Assembly (NCBI GenBank): GCA_963932145.1
Contig: CAWVQA010000086.1
Span: forward strand, 57,501-121,500
Direction of reading: 5' to 3'
DNA length: 64,000 nucleotides
DNA from: Acanthosepion lycidas
Lineage: Eukaryota; Mollusca; Cephalopoda; Sepiida; Sepiidae
In this document: positions 47,701-60,900 of the stretch, piece by piece
Layout: each line of letters starts with the position of its first letter
Position numbering within the stretch: position 1 is the stretch's first letter
Notes under the pieces: generated by a model
What the model saw: the letters and a program-made list of their open reading frames with translations, nothing else
The model's database searches: none
What the model was told of the DNA's origin: nothing
Program-made: the position numbers and the translations under genes

Positions 47701-49181
47701 CAATTTTTCTACTAAAAAATAAGAAAATCTGACATAATTCTAATTGATTAAAATTTTTCTATTGAAAAATATAAAAATTTTCTATAATTCCATTTGATTT
47801 AAAAACGTTTAATGGAGAAGTTGCAAAATCTTCCTTATTTCTAATTGATTTAAATTTTTTCTATAGAAAAGAAAGAATATCTGATATAATTCTAATTGAT
47901 TTAAATTTTTTCTATTGAAAAATATATAAATGTGCTATAATTCCATTTGATTTCAAAATGTTCAATTAAAAAGTTACAAAATCTTTTTTATTTCGAAATG
48001 ATTTAAAATTTTGTCTAGTGAAAAATAAGACAATCTTATATAATTTTAATTGATTTAAAATTTTTCTATTAAAAAAAAGAAAATCTGATATAATTCTAAT
48101 TGATTTAAAATTTTTCTAATGAAAAATATCAAAATGAGCTATAATTCCATTTGATTTGAAAATGATCAATTGGAAAGTTCCAAAATCATATTTATTTCTA
48201 ATTGATTTGAAATTTTTCTATTGAAAAATAAGGAAATCTGATATAATTCAAATTGATTTAAAATTTTTCTATTGAAAAATAAAAATGTGCTATAATTCCA
48301 TTTGATTTCGAAATGTTCTAATGAAGAGATCCAAATTCTTCTTTATATCTAATTGATTTGAAATTTTTCTATTGAAAAATAAGGAAATCTGATATAATTC
48401 TAATTGATTTAATATTTTTCTATAGAACAATATAAAAATGTGCTAAAAATTACATTTGATTTCAAAATGTTCAATTAGAAAATTTGCACAATCTACGTTA
48501 TTTCTAATTGATTTAAATTTTTTGTATTGAAAAATAAGAAATCATATAATCCTAATTGATATAAAATTTTTCTATTTAAAAATAGAAAAATGTGCTATAA
48601 TTCCATTTGATTTCAAAATGTTCAATTGAAAAGATACAAAATATTCTTTATTTCTATTTGATTTAAATTTTTTCTATTGAAAAATAAGAAAATCTGATAT
48701 AATTCTAATTGATTTAAGATTTTTCTATTGAAAAATTTAAAAATGTGCTATAATTCCATTAGATTTCAAAATGTTCAATTGATAAGTTACAAAATCGCCC
48801 TTATTTCTAATTGATTTAAAATTTTAATGTTGAAAAATAAGAAAATTTGATATAATTCCAATTGATTTAATATTTTAATATTGAAAAATATAAAAATGTG
48901 CTATAATTCCATTTAATTTCATAATGTTCAATTGAAAAGATCCAAAATCTTCATTATTTCTAATTGATTTGAAATTTTTCTATTGAAAAATAAAAAAATC
49001 TGATATAATTCCAATTGATTTAACATTTTTCTATTGAAAAATAAGAAAATCTGATATAATTCTAATTGATTTAACATTTTTCTATTGAAAAATATAAAAA
49101 TGTGCTATAATTACATTTGATTTCAAAATGTTCAATTGAAAAGATCCAAAATCTTATTCATTTCTAATTGATTTGAAATTT
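32708..49181 (+). repeat. Satellite B block 2
   Basis: About 16.5 kb of the same 51-bp/153-bp satellite in the same orientation as block 1. The first ~2.7 kb (to about 35.4 kb) is degenerate, then a long higher-order array follows, then about 570 bp of non-periodic subunits before the inverted satellite A. No gene content. Confidence 0.93.
35420..48615 (+). repeat. Higher-order repeat of 2877-bp long and 995-bp short blocks (satellite B)
   Basis: The landmark GGAAACCTGATATAATACTA occurs at 36260, 39137, 42013, 43008, 45885 and 46880, giving steps of 2877, 2876, 995, 2877 and 995. The order is a partial block, long, long, short, long, short, then a partial and more diverged long block to about 48615. 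The short block is a long block lacking about 1.68 kb, about 153 bp and about 51 bp at three places, so its edges stay in the 51-bp register. The last long copy also lacks one 51-bp step near 48390. Confidence 0.88.
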
Positions 49182-49213
49182 TGGAAAATCGATATGAAAT
49201 CAATCAAAACAAA
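49182..49213. repeat. Fold-back junction between satellite B and inverted satellite A
   Basis: After satellite B (…TTTGAAATTTT), 49184-49210 is a 27-bp piece of satellite A in the forward orientation (GAAAATCGATATGAAATCAA…). From about 49211 satellite A continues in the reverse orientation (TATTTTCAAACAGTTATTG). In the reverse-orientation monomer, the inverse of that same 27 bp lies about 25 bp upstream of the point where the array resumes. Confidence 0.88.
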
Positions 49214-50059
49214 TATTTTCAAACAGTTATTGATATTTGCAAACTAGCATTGAAATGTAGTCAAAACAGCTAGATTTTGCATGTAAGTCGCTAAGTAATT
49301 AAAAGCTGTGTAAAACATAAAACGTTTAATATAACTTTGTTAAAACTTCTGAAACTAGTTAAAATCAATAAGTTTTGATTGATTTCATATCGATTTTCAA
49401 TAATTTCATTGTTTTTCTAATGTTTTCAAAGAGTTATTGATATTTACAAACTAGCCTTAAAAAGTAGTCAAAAGAGCTTGATTTTGCATGTAAATCGCTA
49501 TGTAATTAAAGGTTGTGTTAAACATAAAATCTTAAATAAAACTTTGTCAAAACTTCAGAAACTAGTTAAAATCAATAAGTTTTGATTGATTTAATATCGA
49601 TTTTCAATAATTTCATTGTTTTTCTAATGTTTTCAGAGAGTTATTGATATTTACAAACTAGCGTTAAAAAGTAGTGAAAAAAGCTAGATTTTGCATGTAA
49701 ATCGCTATGTAACTAAAAGTTGTGTAAAACATAAAATCTTAAATATAACTTTGTCAAAACTTCTGAAACTAGTTAAAATCAATAAGTTTTGATTGATTTC
49801 ATATCGATTTTCAATAATTTCATTGTTTTTCTAATGTTTTCAAAGAGTTATTGATATTTACAAACTAGCGTTAAAAAGTAGTCAAAAACAGCTTGATTTT
49901 GCATGTAAATCGCTATGTAATTAAAAGTTGTGTAAAACATAAAATCTTAAATAAAACTTTGTCAAATCTTCTGAAACTAGTTAAAATCAATAAGTTTTGA
50001 TTGATTCCATATAGATTTTCAATAATTTCATTGTTTTTCTAATGTTTTCAAAGTGTTAT

Positions 50060-53000
50060 TGATATTTACAAACTAGCTTTTAAAAAGTAGTCAAACAGCT
50101 TGATTTTGCAAGTAAATCGCTATGTAATTAAAAGTTGTGTTAAACATAAAATCTTAAATAAAACTTTGTCAAAACTTCTGAAACTAGTTAAAATCAATAA
50201 GTTTTGATTAGTTTCATATCGATTTTCAATAATTTCATTGTTTTTCTAATGTTTTCAAAGAGTTATTGATATTTTCAAACTAGCGTTAAAAAGTAGTGAA
50301 AAAAGCTAGATTTTGCATGTAAATCGCTATGTAATTAAAAGTTGTGTAAAACATAAAATCTTAAATATAACTTTGTCAAAACTTCTGAAACTAGTTAAAA
50401 TCAATAAGTTTTGATTGATTCCATATCGATTTTCAATAATTTCATTGTTTTTGTAATGTTTTCAAAGAGTTATTGATATTTACAAACTAGCGTTAAAAAG
50501 TAGTGAAAAAAGCTAGATTTTGCATGTAAATCGCTATGTAACTAAAAGTTGTGTAAAACATAAAATCTTAAATATAACTTTGTCAAAACTTCTGAAACTA
50601 GTTAAAATCAATAAGTTTTGATTGATTTCATATCGATTTTCAATAATTTCATTGTTTTTCTAATGTTTTCAAAGAGTTATTGATATTTACAAGATAGCGT
50701 TAAAAAGTAGTGAAAAAAGCTAGATTTTGCATGTAAATCTCTATGTAATTAAAAGTTGTGTAAAACATAAAATCTTAAATATAACTTTGTCAAAACTTCT
50801 GAAACTAGTTAAAATCAATAAGTTTTGATTGATTTCATATCGATTTTCAATAATTTCATTGTTTTTCTAAAGTTTTCAAAGAGTTATTGATATTTACAAA
50901 CTAGCCTTAAAAAGTAGTCAAAACAGCTTGATTTTGCATGTAAATCGCTATGTAATTAAAGGTTGTGTTAAACATAAAATCTTAAATAAAACTTTGTCAA
51001 AACTTCTGAAACTAGTTAAAATCAATAAGTTTTGATTGGTTACATATCGATTTTCAATAATTTCATTGTTTTTCTAATGTTTTCAACGAGTTATTGATAT
51101 TTTCAAACTAGCGTTAAAAAGTAGTGAAAAAAGCTAGATTTTGCATGTAAATCGCTATGTAATTAAAAGTTGTGTAAAACATAAAATCTTAAATATAACT
51201 TTGTCAAAACTTCTGAAACTAGTTAAAATCAATAAGTTTTGATTGATTCCATATCGATTTTCAATAATTTCATTGTTTTTGTAATGTTTTCAAAGAGTTA
51301 TTGATATTTGCAAACTAGCGTTAAAAAGTAGTCAAAAACAGCTTGATTTTGCATGTAAATCGCTATGTAATTAAAAGTTGTGTAAAACATAAAATCTTAA
51401 ATAAAACTTTGTCAAATTTTCTGAAACTAGTTAAAATCAATAAGTTTTGATTGATTCCATATAGATTTTCAATAATTTCATTGTTTTTCTAATGTTTTCA
51501 AAGAGTTATTGATATTTACAAACTAGCGTTAAAAAGTAGTCAAAAACAGCTTGATTTTGCATGTAAATCGCTATGTAATTAAAAGTTGTGTAAAACATAA
51601 AATCTTAAATAAAACTTTGTCAAATCTTCTGAAACTAGTTAAAATCAATAAGTTTTGATTGATTCCATATAGATTTTCAATAATTTCATTGTTTTTCTAA
51701 TGTTTTCAAAGTGTTATTGATATTTACAAACTAACGTTGAAAAAGTAGTGAAAAAAGCTAGATTTTGCATGTAAATCGCTATGTAATTAAAAGTTGTGTA
51801 ATACATAAAATCTTAAATATAACTTTGTCAAAACTTCTGAAACTAGTTAAAATCAATAAGTTTTGATTGATTCCATATCGATTTTCAATAATTTCATTGT
51901 TTTTCTAATGTTTTCAAAGAGTTATTGATATTTACAAACTAGCGTTAAAAAGTAGTGAAAAAAGCTAGATTTTGCATGTAAATCGCTATGTAATTAAAAG
52001 TTGTGTAAAACATAAAATCTTAAATATAACTTTGTCAAAACTTCTGAAACTAGTTAAAATCAATAAGTTTTGATTGATTCCATATCGATTTTCAATAATT
52101 TCATTGTTTTTCTAAAGTTTTCAAACAGTTATTGATATTTACAAACTAGCTTTTAAAAAGTAGTCAAACAGCTTGATTTTGCAAGTAAATCGCTATGTAA
52201 TTAAAAGTTGTGTTAAACATAAAATCTTAAATAAAACTTTGTCAAAACTTCTGAAACTAGTTAAAATCAATAAGTTTTGATTAGTTTCATATCGATTTTC
52301 AATAATTTCATTGTTTTTCTAATGTTTTCAAAGAGTTATTGATATTTTCAAACTAGCGTTAAAAAGTAGTGAAAAAAGCTAGATTTTGCATGTAAATCGC
52401 TATGTAATTAAAAGTTGTGTAAAACATAAAATCTTAAATATAACTTTGTCAAAACTTCTGAAACTAGTTAAAATCAATAAGTTTTGATTGATTCCATATC
52501 GATTTTCAATAATTTCATTGTTTTTGTAATGTTTTCAAAGAGTTATTGATATTTACAAACTAGCGTTAAAAAGTAGTGAAAAAAGCTAGATTTTGCATGT
52601 AAATCGCTATGTAACTAAAAGTTGTGTAAAACATAAAATCTTAAATATAACTTTGTCAAAACTTCTGAAACTAGTTAAAATCAATAAGTTTTGATTGATT
52701 TCATATCGATTTTCAATAATTTCATTGTTTTTCTAATGTTTTCAAAGAGTTATTGATATTTACAAGATAGCGTTAAAAAGTAGTGAAAAAAGCTAGATTT
52801 TGCATGTAAATCTCTATGTAATTAAAAGTTGTGTAAAACATAAAATCTTAAATATAACTTTGTCAAAACTTCTGAAACTAGTTAAAATCAATAAGTTTTG
52901 ATTGATTTCATATCGATTTTCAATAATTTCATTGTTTTTCTAAAGTTTTCAAAGAGTTATTGATATTTACAAACTAGCCTTAAAAAGTAGTCAAAACAGC

Positions 53001-54090
53001 TTGATTTTGCATGTAAATCGCTATGTAATTAAAGGTTGTGTTAAACATAAAATCTTAAATAAAACTTTGTCAAAACTTCTGAAACTAGTTAAAATCAATA
53101 AGTTTTGATTGGTTACATATCGATTTTCAATAATTTCATTGTTTTTCTAATGTTTTCAACGAGTTATTGATATTTTCAAACTAGCGTTAAAAAGTAGTGA
53201 AAAAAGCTAGATTTTGCATGTAAATCGCTATGTAATTAAAAGTTGTGTAAAACATAAAATCTTAAATATAACTTTGTCAAAACTTCTGAAACTAGTTAAA
53301 ATCAATAAGTTTTGATTGATTCCATATCGATTTTCAATAATTTCATTGTTTTTGTAATGTTTTCAAAGAGTTATTGATATTTGCAAACTAGCGTTAAAAA
53401 GTAGTCAAAAACAGCTTGATTTTGCATGTAAATCGCTATGTAATTAAAAGTTGTGTAAAACATAAAATCTTAAATAAAACTTTGTCAAATTTTCTGAAAC
53501 TAGTTAAAATCAATAAGTTTTGATTGATTCCATATAGATTTTCAATAATTTCATTGTTTTTCTAATGTTTTCAAAGAGTTATTGATATTTACAAACTAGC
53601 GTTAAAAAGTAGTCAAAAACAGCTTGATTTTGCATGTAAATCGCTATGTAATTAAAAGTTGTGTAAAACATAAAATCTTAAATAAAACTTTGTCAAATCT
53701 TCTGAAACTAGTTAAAATCAATAAGTTTTGATTGATTCCATATAGATTTTCAATAATTTCATTGTTTTTCTAATGTTTTCAAAGTGTTATTGATATTTAC
53801 AAACTAACGTTGAAAAAGTAGTGAAAAAAGCTAGATTTTGCATGTAAATCGCTATGTAATTAAAAGTTGTGTAATACATAAAATCTTAAATATAACTTTG
53901 TCAAAACTTCTGAAACTAGTTAAAATCAATAAGTTTTGATTGATTCCATATCGATTTTCAATAATTTCATTGTTTTTCTAATGTTTTCAAAGAGTTATTG
54001 ATATTTACAAACTAGCGTTAAAAGTAGTGAAAAAAGCTAGATTTTGCATGTAAATCGCTATGTAATTAAAAGTTGTGTAAAACATAAAAT
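50060..54090 (-). repeat. Higher-order repeat of 10 satellite A monomers (2073 bp), ~2 copies
   Basis: The rare variants GTTTTGATTAGTTTC (50201 and 52274) and GTTTTGATTGGTTAC (51029 and 53102) both recur at 2073 bp, ten monomers. The shared tract starts at the AGCTTTTAAAAAGTAGTCAAA monomer (about 50083 and 52148) and the copies part at about 54080-54090, so the second copy is slightly short. Confidence 0.85.
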
Positions 54091-57000
54091 CTTAAATAAA
54101 ACTTTGTCAAATCTTCTGAAACTAGTTAAAATCAATAAGTTTTGATTGATTCCATATAGATTTTCAATAATTTCATTGTTTTTCTAATGTTTTCAAAGTG
54201 TTATTGATATTTACAAACTAACGTTGAAAAAGTAGTGAAAAAAGCTAGATTTTGCATGTAAATCGCTATGTAATTAAAAGTTGTGTAAAACATAAAATCT
54301 TAAATATAACTTTGTCAAAACTTCTGAAACTAGTTAAAATCAATAAGTTTTGATTGATTCCATATCGATTTTCAATAATTTCATTGTTTTTGTAATGTTT
54401 TCAAAGAGTTATTGATATTTACAAACTAGCGTTAAAAAGTAGTCAAAAACAGCTTGATTTTGCATGTAAATCGCTATGTAATTAAAAGTTGTGTAAAACA
54501 TAAAATCTAAAACAAAACTTTGTCAAAACTTCCGAAACAAGTTATAATCAATAAGTTGTGATTGATTCCATATCGATTTTCAATAATTTCATTGTTTTTC
54601 TAATGTTTTCAAAGTGTTATTGATATTTACAAACTAACGTTGAAAAAGTAGTGAAAAAAGCTAAATTTTGCATGTAAATCGCTATATAATTAAAAGTTGT
54701 GTAAAACATAAAATCTTAAATATAACTTTGTTAAAACTTCTGAAACTAGTTAAAATCAATAAGTTTTGATTGATTTCATATCGATTTTCAATAATTTCAT
54801 TGTTTTTCTAATGTTTTCAAAGAGTTATTGATATTTACAAACTAGCGTTAAAAAGTAGTGAAAAAAGCTAGATTTTGCATGTAAATCTCTATGTAATTAA
54901 AAGTTGTGTAAAACATAAAATCTTAAATATAACTTTGTCAAAACTTCTGAAAATACTTAAAATCAATAAGTTTTGATTGATTTCATATCGATTTTCAATA
55001 ATTTCATTGTTTTTCTAAAGTTTTCAAACAGTTATTGATATTTACAAAGTAGCCTTAAAAAGTAGTCAAAACATCTTGATTTTGCAAGTAAATCGCTATG
55101 TAATTAAAAGATGTGTTAAACATAAAATCTTAAATAAAACTTTGTCAAAACTTCTGAAACTAGTTAAAATCAATAAGTTTTGATTGGTTTCATATCGATT
55201 TTCAATAATTTCATTGTTTTTCTAATGTTTTCAAAGAGTTATTGATATTTACAAACTAGCGTTAAAAAGTAGTGAAAAAAGCTAGATTTTGCATGTAAAT
55301 CGCTATGTAATTAAAAGTTGTGTAAAACATAAAATCTTAAATATAACTTTGTCAAAACTTCTGAAACTAGTTAAAATCAATAAGTTTTGATTGATTCCAT
55401 ATCGATTTTCAATAATTTCATTGTTTTTCTAATGTTTTCAAAGAGTTATTGATATTTACAAACTAGCGTTAAAAAGTAGTCAATAACAGCTTGATTTTGC
55501 ATGTAAATCGCTATGTAATTAAAAGTTGTGTAAAACATAAAATCTTAAATAAAACTTTGTCAAATCTTCTGAAACTAGTTAAAATCAATAAGTTTTGATT
55601 GATTCCATATAGATTTTCAATAATTTCATTGTTTTTCTAATGTTTTCAAAGTGTTATTGATATTTACAAACTAACGTTGAAAAAGTAGTGAAAAAAGCTA
55701 GATTTTGCATGTAAATCGCTATGTAATTAAAAGTTGTGTAAAACATAAAATCTTAAATATAACTTTGTCAAAACTTCTGAAACTAGTTAAAATCAATAAG
55801 TTTTGATTGATTACATATCGATTTTCAATAATTTCATTGTTTTTCTAATGTTTTCAAAGAGTTATTGATATTTACAAACTAGCGTTAAAAAGTAGTGAAA
55901 AAAGCTAGATTTTGCATGTAAATCGCTATGTAATTAAAAGTTGTGTAAAACATAAAATCTTAAATATAACTTTGTCAAAACTTCTGAAACTAGTTAAAAT
56001 CAATAAGTTTTGATTGATTCCATATCGATTTTCAATAATTTCATTGTTTTTCTAATGTTTTCAAAGAGTTATTGATATTTACAAACTAGCGTTAAAAAGT
56101 AGTCAATAACAGCTTGATTTTGCATGTAAATCGCTATGTAATTAAAAGTTGTGTAAAACATAAAATCTTAAATAAAACTTTGTCAAATCTTCTGAAACTA
56201 GTTAAAATCAATAAGTTTTGATTGATTCCATATAGATTTTCAATAATTTCATTGTTTTTCTAATGTTTTCAAAGAGTTATTGATATTTACAAACTAGCGT
56301 TAAAAAGTAGTGAAAAAAGCTAGATTTTGCATGTATATCGCTATGTAATTAAAAGTTGTGTAAAACATAAAATCTTAAATATAACTTTGTCAAAACTTCT
56401 GAAACTAGTTAAAATCAATAAGTTTTGATTGATTCCATATCGATTTTACATAATTTCATTGTTTTTGTAATGTTTTCAAAGAGTTATTGATATTTACAAA
56501 CTAGCGTTAAAAAGTAGTCAAAATCAGCTTGATTTTGCATGTAAATCGCTATGTAATTAAAAGTTGTGTAAAACATAAAATCTTAAATAAAACTTTGTCA
56601 AATCTTCTGAAACTAGTTAAAATCGATAAGTTTTGATTGATTCCATATAGATTTTCAATAATTTCATTGTTTTTCTAATGTTTTCAAAGTGTTATTGATA
56701 TTTACAAACTAACGTTGAAAAAGTAGTGAAAAAAGCTAAATTTTGCATGTAAATCGCTATATAATTAAAAGTTGTGTAAAACATAAAATCTTAAATATAA
56801 CTTTGTTAAAACTTCGGAAACTAGTTAAAATCAATAAGTTTTGATTGATTTCATATCGATTTTCAATAATTTCATTGTTTTTCTAATGTTTTCAAAGAGT
56901 TATTGATATTTACAAACTAGCGTTAAAAAGTAGTGAAAAAAGCTAGATTTTGCATGTAAATCGCTATGAAACTAAAAGTTGTGTAAAACATAAAATCTTA

Positions 57001-57299
57001 AATATAACTTTGTCAAAACTCCTGAAACTAGTTAAAATCAATAAGTTTTGATTGATTTCATATCGATTTTCAATAATTTCATTGTTTTTCTAATGTTTTC
57101 AACGAGTTATTGATATTTACAAACTAACGTTGAAAATGTAGTGAAAAAAGCTAGATTTTGCATGTAAATCGCTATGTAATTAAAAGTTGTGCAAAACATA
57201 AAATCTTAAATATAACTTTGTTAAAACTTCTGAAACTACTTAAAATCAATAAGTTTTGATTGATTTCGTATCGATTTTCAATAATTTCATTGTTTTTCT

Positions 57300-60200
57300 A
57301 ATGTTTTCAAAGAGTTATTGATATTTACAAACTAGCGTTAAAAAGTAGTGAAAAAACTAGATTTTGCATGTAAATCGCTATGTAATTAAAAATTGTGTAA
57401 AACATAAAATCTTAAATATAACTTTGTCAAAACTTCCGAAACTAGTTAAAATCAATAAGTTTTGATTGATTTCATATCGATTTTCAATAATTTCATTGTT
57501 TTTCTAATGTTTTCAAAGAGTTATTGATATTTAGAAACTAACGTTGAAAAAGTAGTGAAAAAAGCTAGATTTTGCATGTGAATCGCTATGTAATTAAAAG
57601 TTTTGCAAAACATAAAATCTTAAATATAACTTTGTTAAAACTTCTGAAACTACTTAAAATCAATAAGTTTTGATTGATTTCGTATCGATTTTCAATAATT
57701 TCATTGTTTTTCTAATGTTTTCAAAGAGTTATTGATATTTACAGACTAGCGTTAAAAAGTAGTGAAAAAAGCAAGATTTTGCATGTAAATAGCTATATAA
57801 TTTATAGTTGTGTAAAACATAAAATCTTAAATATAACTTTGTTAAATGATCTGAAACTAGTTAAAATCAATAAGGTTTGATTGATTTCATATCGATTTTC
57901 AATAATTTCATTGTTTTTCTAATGTTTTCAAAGAGTTATTGATATTTAAATCTAACGTTGAAAAAGTAGTGAAAAAAGCTAGATTTTGCATGTAAATCGC
58001 TATGTAACTAAAAGTTGTGTAAAACATAAAATCTTAAATATAACTTTGTCAAAACTTCTGAAACTACTTAAAATCAATAAGTTTTGATTGATTTCATATC
58101 GATTTTCAATAATTTCATTGTTTTTCTAATGTTTTCAAAGAGTTATTGATATTTACAAACTAGCGTTAAAATGTAGTGAAAAAAGCTAGATTTTGCATGT
58201 AAATCGCTATGAAACTAAAAGTTGTGTAAAACATAAAATCTTAAATATAACTTTGTCAAAACTCCTGAAACTAGTTAAAATCAATAAGTTTTGATTGATT
58301 TCATATCGATTTTCAATAATTTCATTGTTTTTCTAATGTTTTCAAAGAGTTATTGATATTTACAAACTAACGTTGAAAAAGTAGTGAAAAAAGCTAGATT
58401 TTGCATGTAAATCGCTATGTAATTAAAAGTTTTGCAAAACATAAAATCTTAAATATAACTTTGTTAAAACTTCTGAAACTACTTAAAATCAATAAGTTTT
58501 TGATTGATTTCGTATCGATTTTCAATAATTTCATTGTTTTTTCTAATGTTTTCAAAGAGTTATTGATATTTACACACTAGCGTTAAAAAGTAGAAAAAAA
58601 ACTAGATTTTGCATGTAAATCGCTATGTAATTAAAAATTGTGTAAAACATAAAATCTTAAATATAACTTTGTCAAAACTTCCGAAACTAGTTAAAATCAA
58701 TAAGTTTTGATTGATTTCATATCGATTTTCAATAATTTCATTGTTTTTCTAATGTTTTCAAAGAGTTATTGATATTTAGAAATTAACGTTGAAAAAGTAG
58801 TGAAAAAAGCTAGATTTTGCATGTAAATCGCTATGTAATTAAAAGTTTTGCAAAACATAAAATCTTAAATATAACTTTGTTAAAACTTCTGAAACTACTT
58901 AAAATCAATAAGTTTTGATTGATTTCGTATCGATTTTCAATAATTTCATTGTTTTTCTAATGTTTTCAAAGAGTTATTGATATTTACAGACTAGCGTTAA
59001 AAAGTAGTGAAAAAAGCAAGATTTTGCATGTAAATAGCTATGTAATTTATAGTTGTGTAAAACATAAAATCTGAAATATAACTTTGTTAAAAGATCTGAA
59101 ACTAGTTAAAATCAATAAGGTTTGATTGATTTCATATCGATTTTCAATAATTTCATTGTTTTTCTAATGTTTTCAAAGAGTTATTGATATTTAAAACTAA
59201 CGTTGAAAAAGTAGTGAAAAAAGCTAGATTTTGCATGTAAATCGCTATGTAATTAAAAGTTGTGTAAAACATAAAATCTTAAATATAATTTTGTCAAAAC
59301 TTCTGAAACTAGTTAAAATCAATAAGTTTTGATTGATTTCATATCGATTTTCAATAGTTTCATTGTTTTTCTAAAGTTTTCAAAGAGTTATTTATATTTT
59401 CAAACTAGCGTTAAAAAGTAGTCAAAAACAGCTTGATTTTGCATGTAAATCGATATGTAATTAAAAGTTGTGTAAAACATAAAATCTTAAATAAACCTTT
59501 GTCAAAACTTCTGAAACTAGTTAAAATCAATAAGTTTTGATTGATTCCATATCGATTTTCAATAATTTCATTGTTTTTGTAATGTTTTCAAAGAGTTATT
59601 TATATTTACAGACTAGCGTTAAAAAGTAGTGAAAAAAGCTAGATTTTGCATGTAAATCTCTATGTAATTAAAAGTTGTGTAAAACATAAAATCTTAAATA
59701 TAACTTTGTCAAAACTTCTGAAACTAGTTAAAATCAATAAGTTTTGATTGATTTCATATCGATTTTCAATAATTTCATTGTTTTTCTAATGTTTTCAAAG
59801 AGTTATTGATATTTACAAACTAACGTTGAAAATGTAGTGAAAAAAGCTAGATTTTGCATGTAAATCGCTATGTAATTAAAAGTTTTGCAAAACATAAAAT
59901 CTTAAATATAACTTTGTTAAAACTTCTGAAACTACTTAAAATCAATAAGTTTTGATTGATTTCGTATCGATTTTCAATAATTTCATTGTTTTTCTAATGT
60001 TTTCAAAGAGTTATTGATATTTACAAACTAGCGTTAAAAAGTAGTGAAAAAACTAGGTTTTGCATGTAAATCGCTATGTAATTAAAAATTGTGTAAAACA
60101 TAAAATCTTAAATATAACTTTGTCAAAACTTCCGAAACTAGTTAAAATCAATAAGTTTTGATTGATTTCATATCGATTTTCAATAATTTCATTGTTTTTC

Positions 60201-60900
60201 TAATGTTTTCAAAGAGTTATTGATATTTAGAAACTAACGTTGAAAAAGTAGTGAAAAAAGCTAGATTTTGCATGTGAATCGCTATGTAATTAAAAGTTTT
60301 GCAAAACATAAAATCTTAAATATAACTTTGTTAAAACTTCTGAAACTACTTAAAATCAATAAGTTTTGATTGATTTCGTATCGATTTTCAATAATTTCAT
60401 TGTTTTTCTAATGTTTTCAAAGAGTTATTGATATTTACAGACTAGCGTTAAAAAGTAGTGAAAAAAGCAAGATTTTGCATGTAAATAGCTATATAATTGA
60501 TAGTTGTGTAAAACATAAAATCTTAAATATAACTTTGTTAAATGATCTGAAACTAGTTAAAATCAATAAGGTTTGATTGATTTCATATCGATTTTCAATA
60601 ATTTCATTGTTTTTTCTAATGTTTTCAAAGAGTTATTGATATTTAAAAACTAACGTTGAAAAAGTAGTGAAAAAAGCTAGATTTTTGCATGTAAATCGCT
60701 ATGTAATTAAAAGTTGTGTAAAACATAAAATCTTAAATATAATTTTGTCAAAACTTCTGAAACTAGTTAAAATCAATAAGTTTTGATTGATTTCATATCG
60801 ATTTTCAATAGTTTCATTGTTTTTCTAAAGTTTTCAAAGAGTTATTTATATTTACAAACTAGCGTTAAAAAGTAGTCAAAAACAGCTTGATTTTGCATGT
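57300..60900 (-). repeat. Satellite A higher-order repeats of 6 and 7 monomers
   Basis: The variant AATAAGGTTTGATTGATTTC occurs with GGTTT at 57873, 59119 and 60570, steps of 1246 bp (6 monomers) and 1451 bp (7 monomers). Companion variants AAAATTGTGTAAAACATAAAA, TTTCGTATCGATTTTC and AGTTTTGCAAAACATAAAA travel with it in the same order. The one-monomer difference between steps fits a single unequal exchange. Confidence 0.78.
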
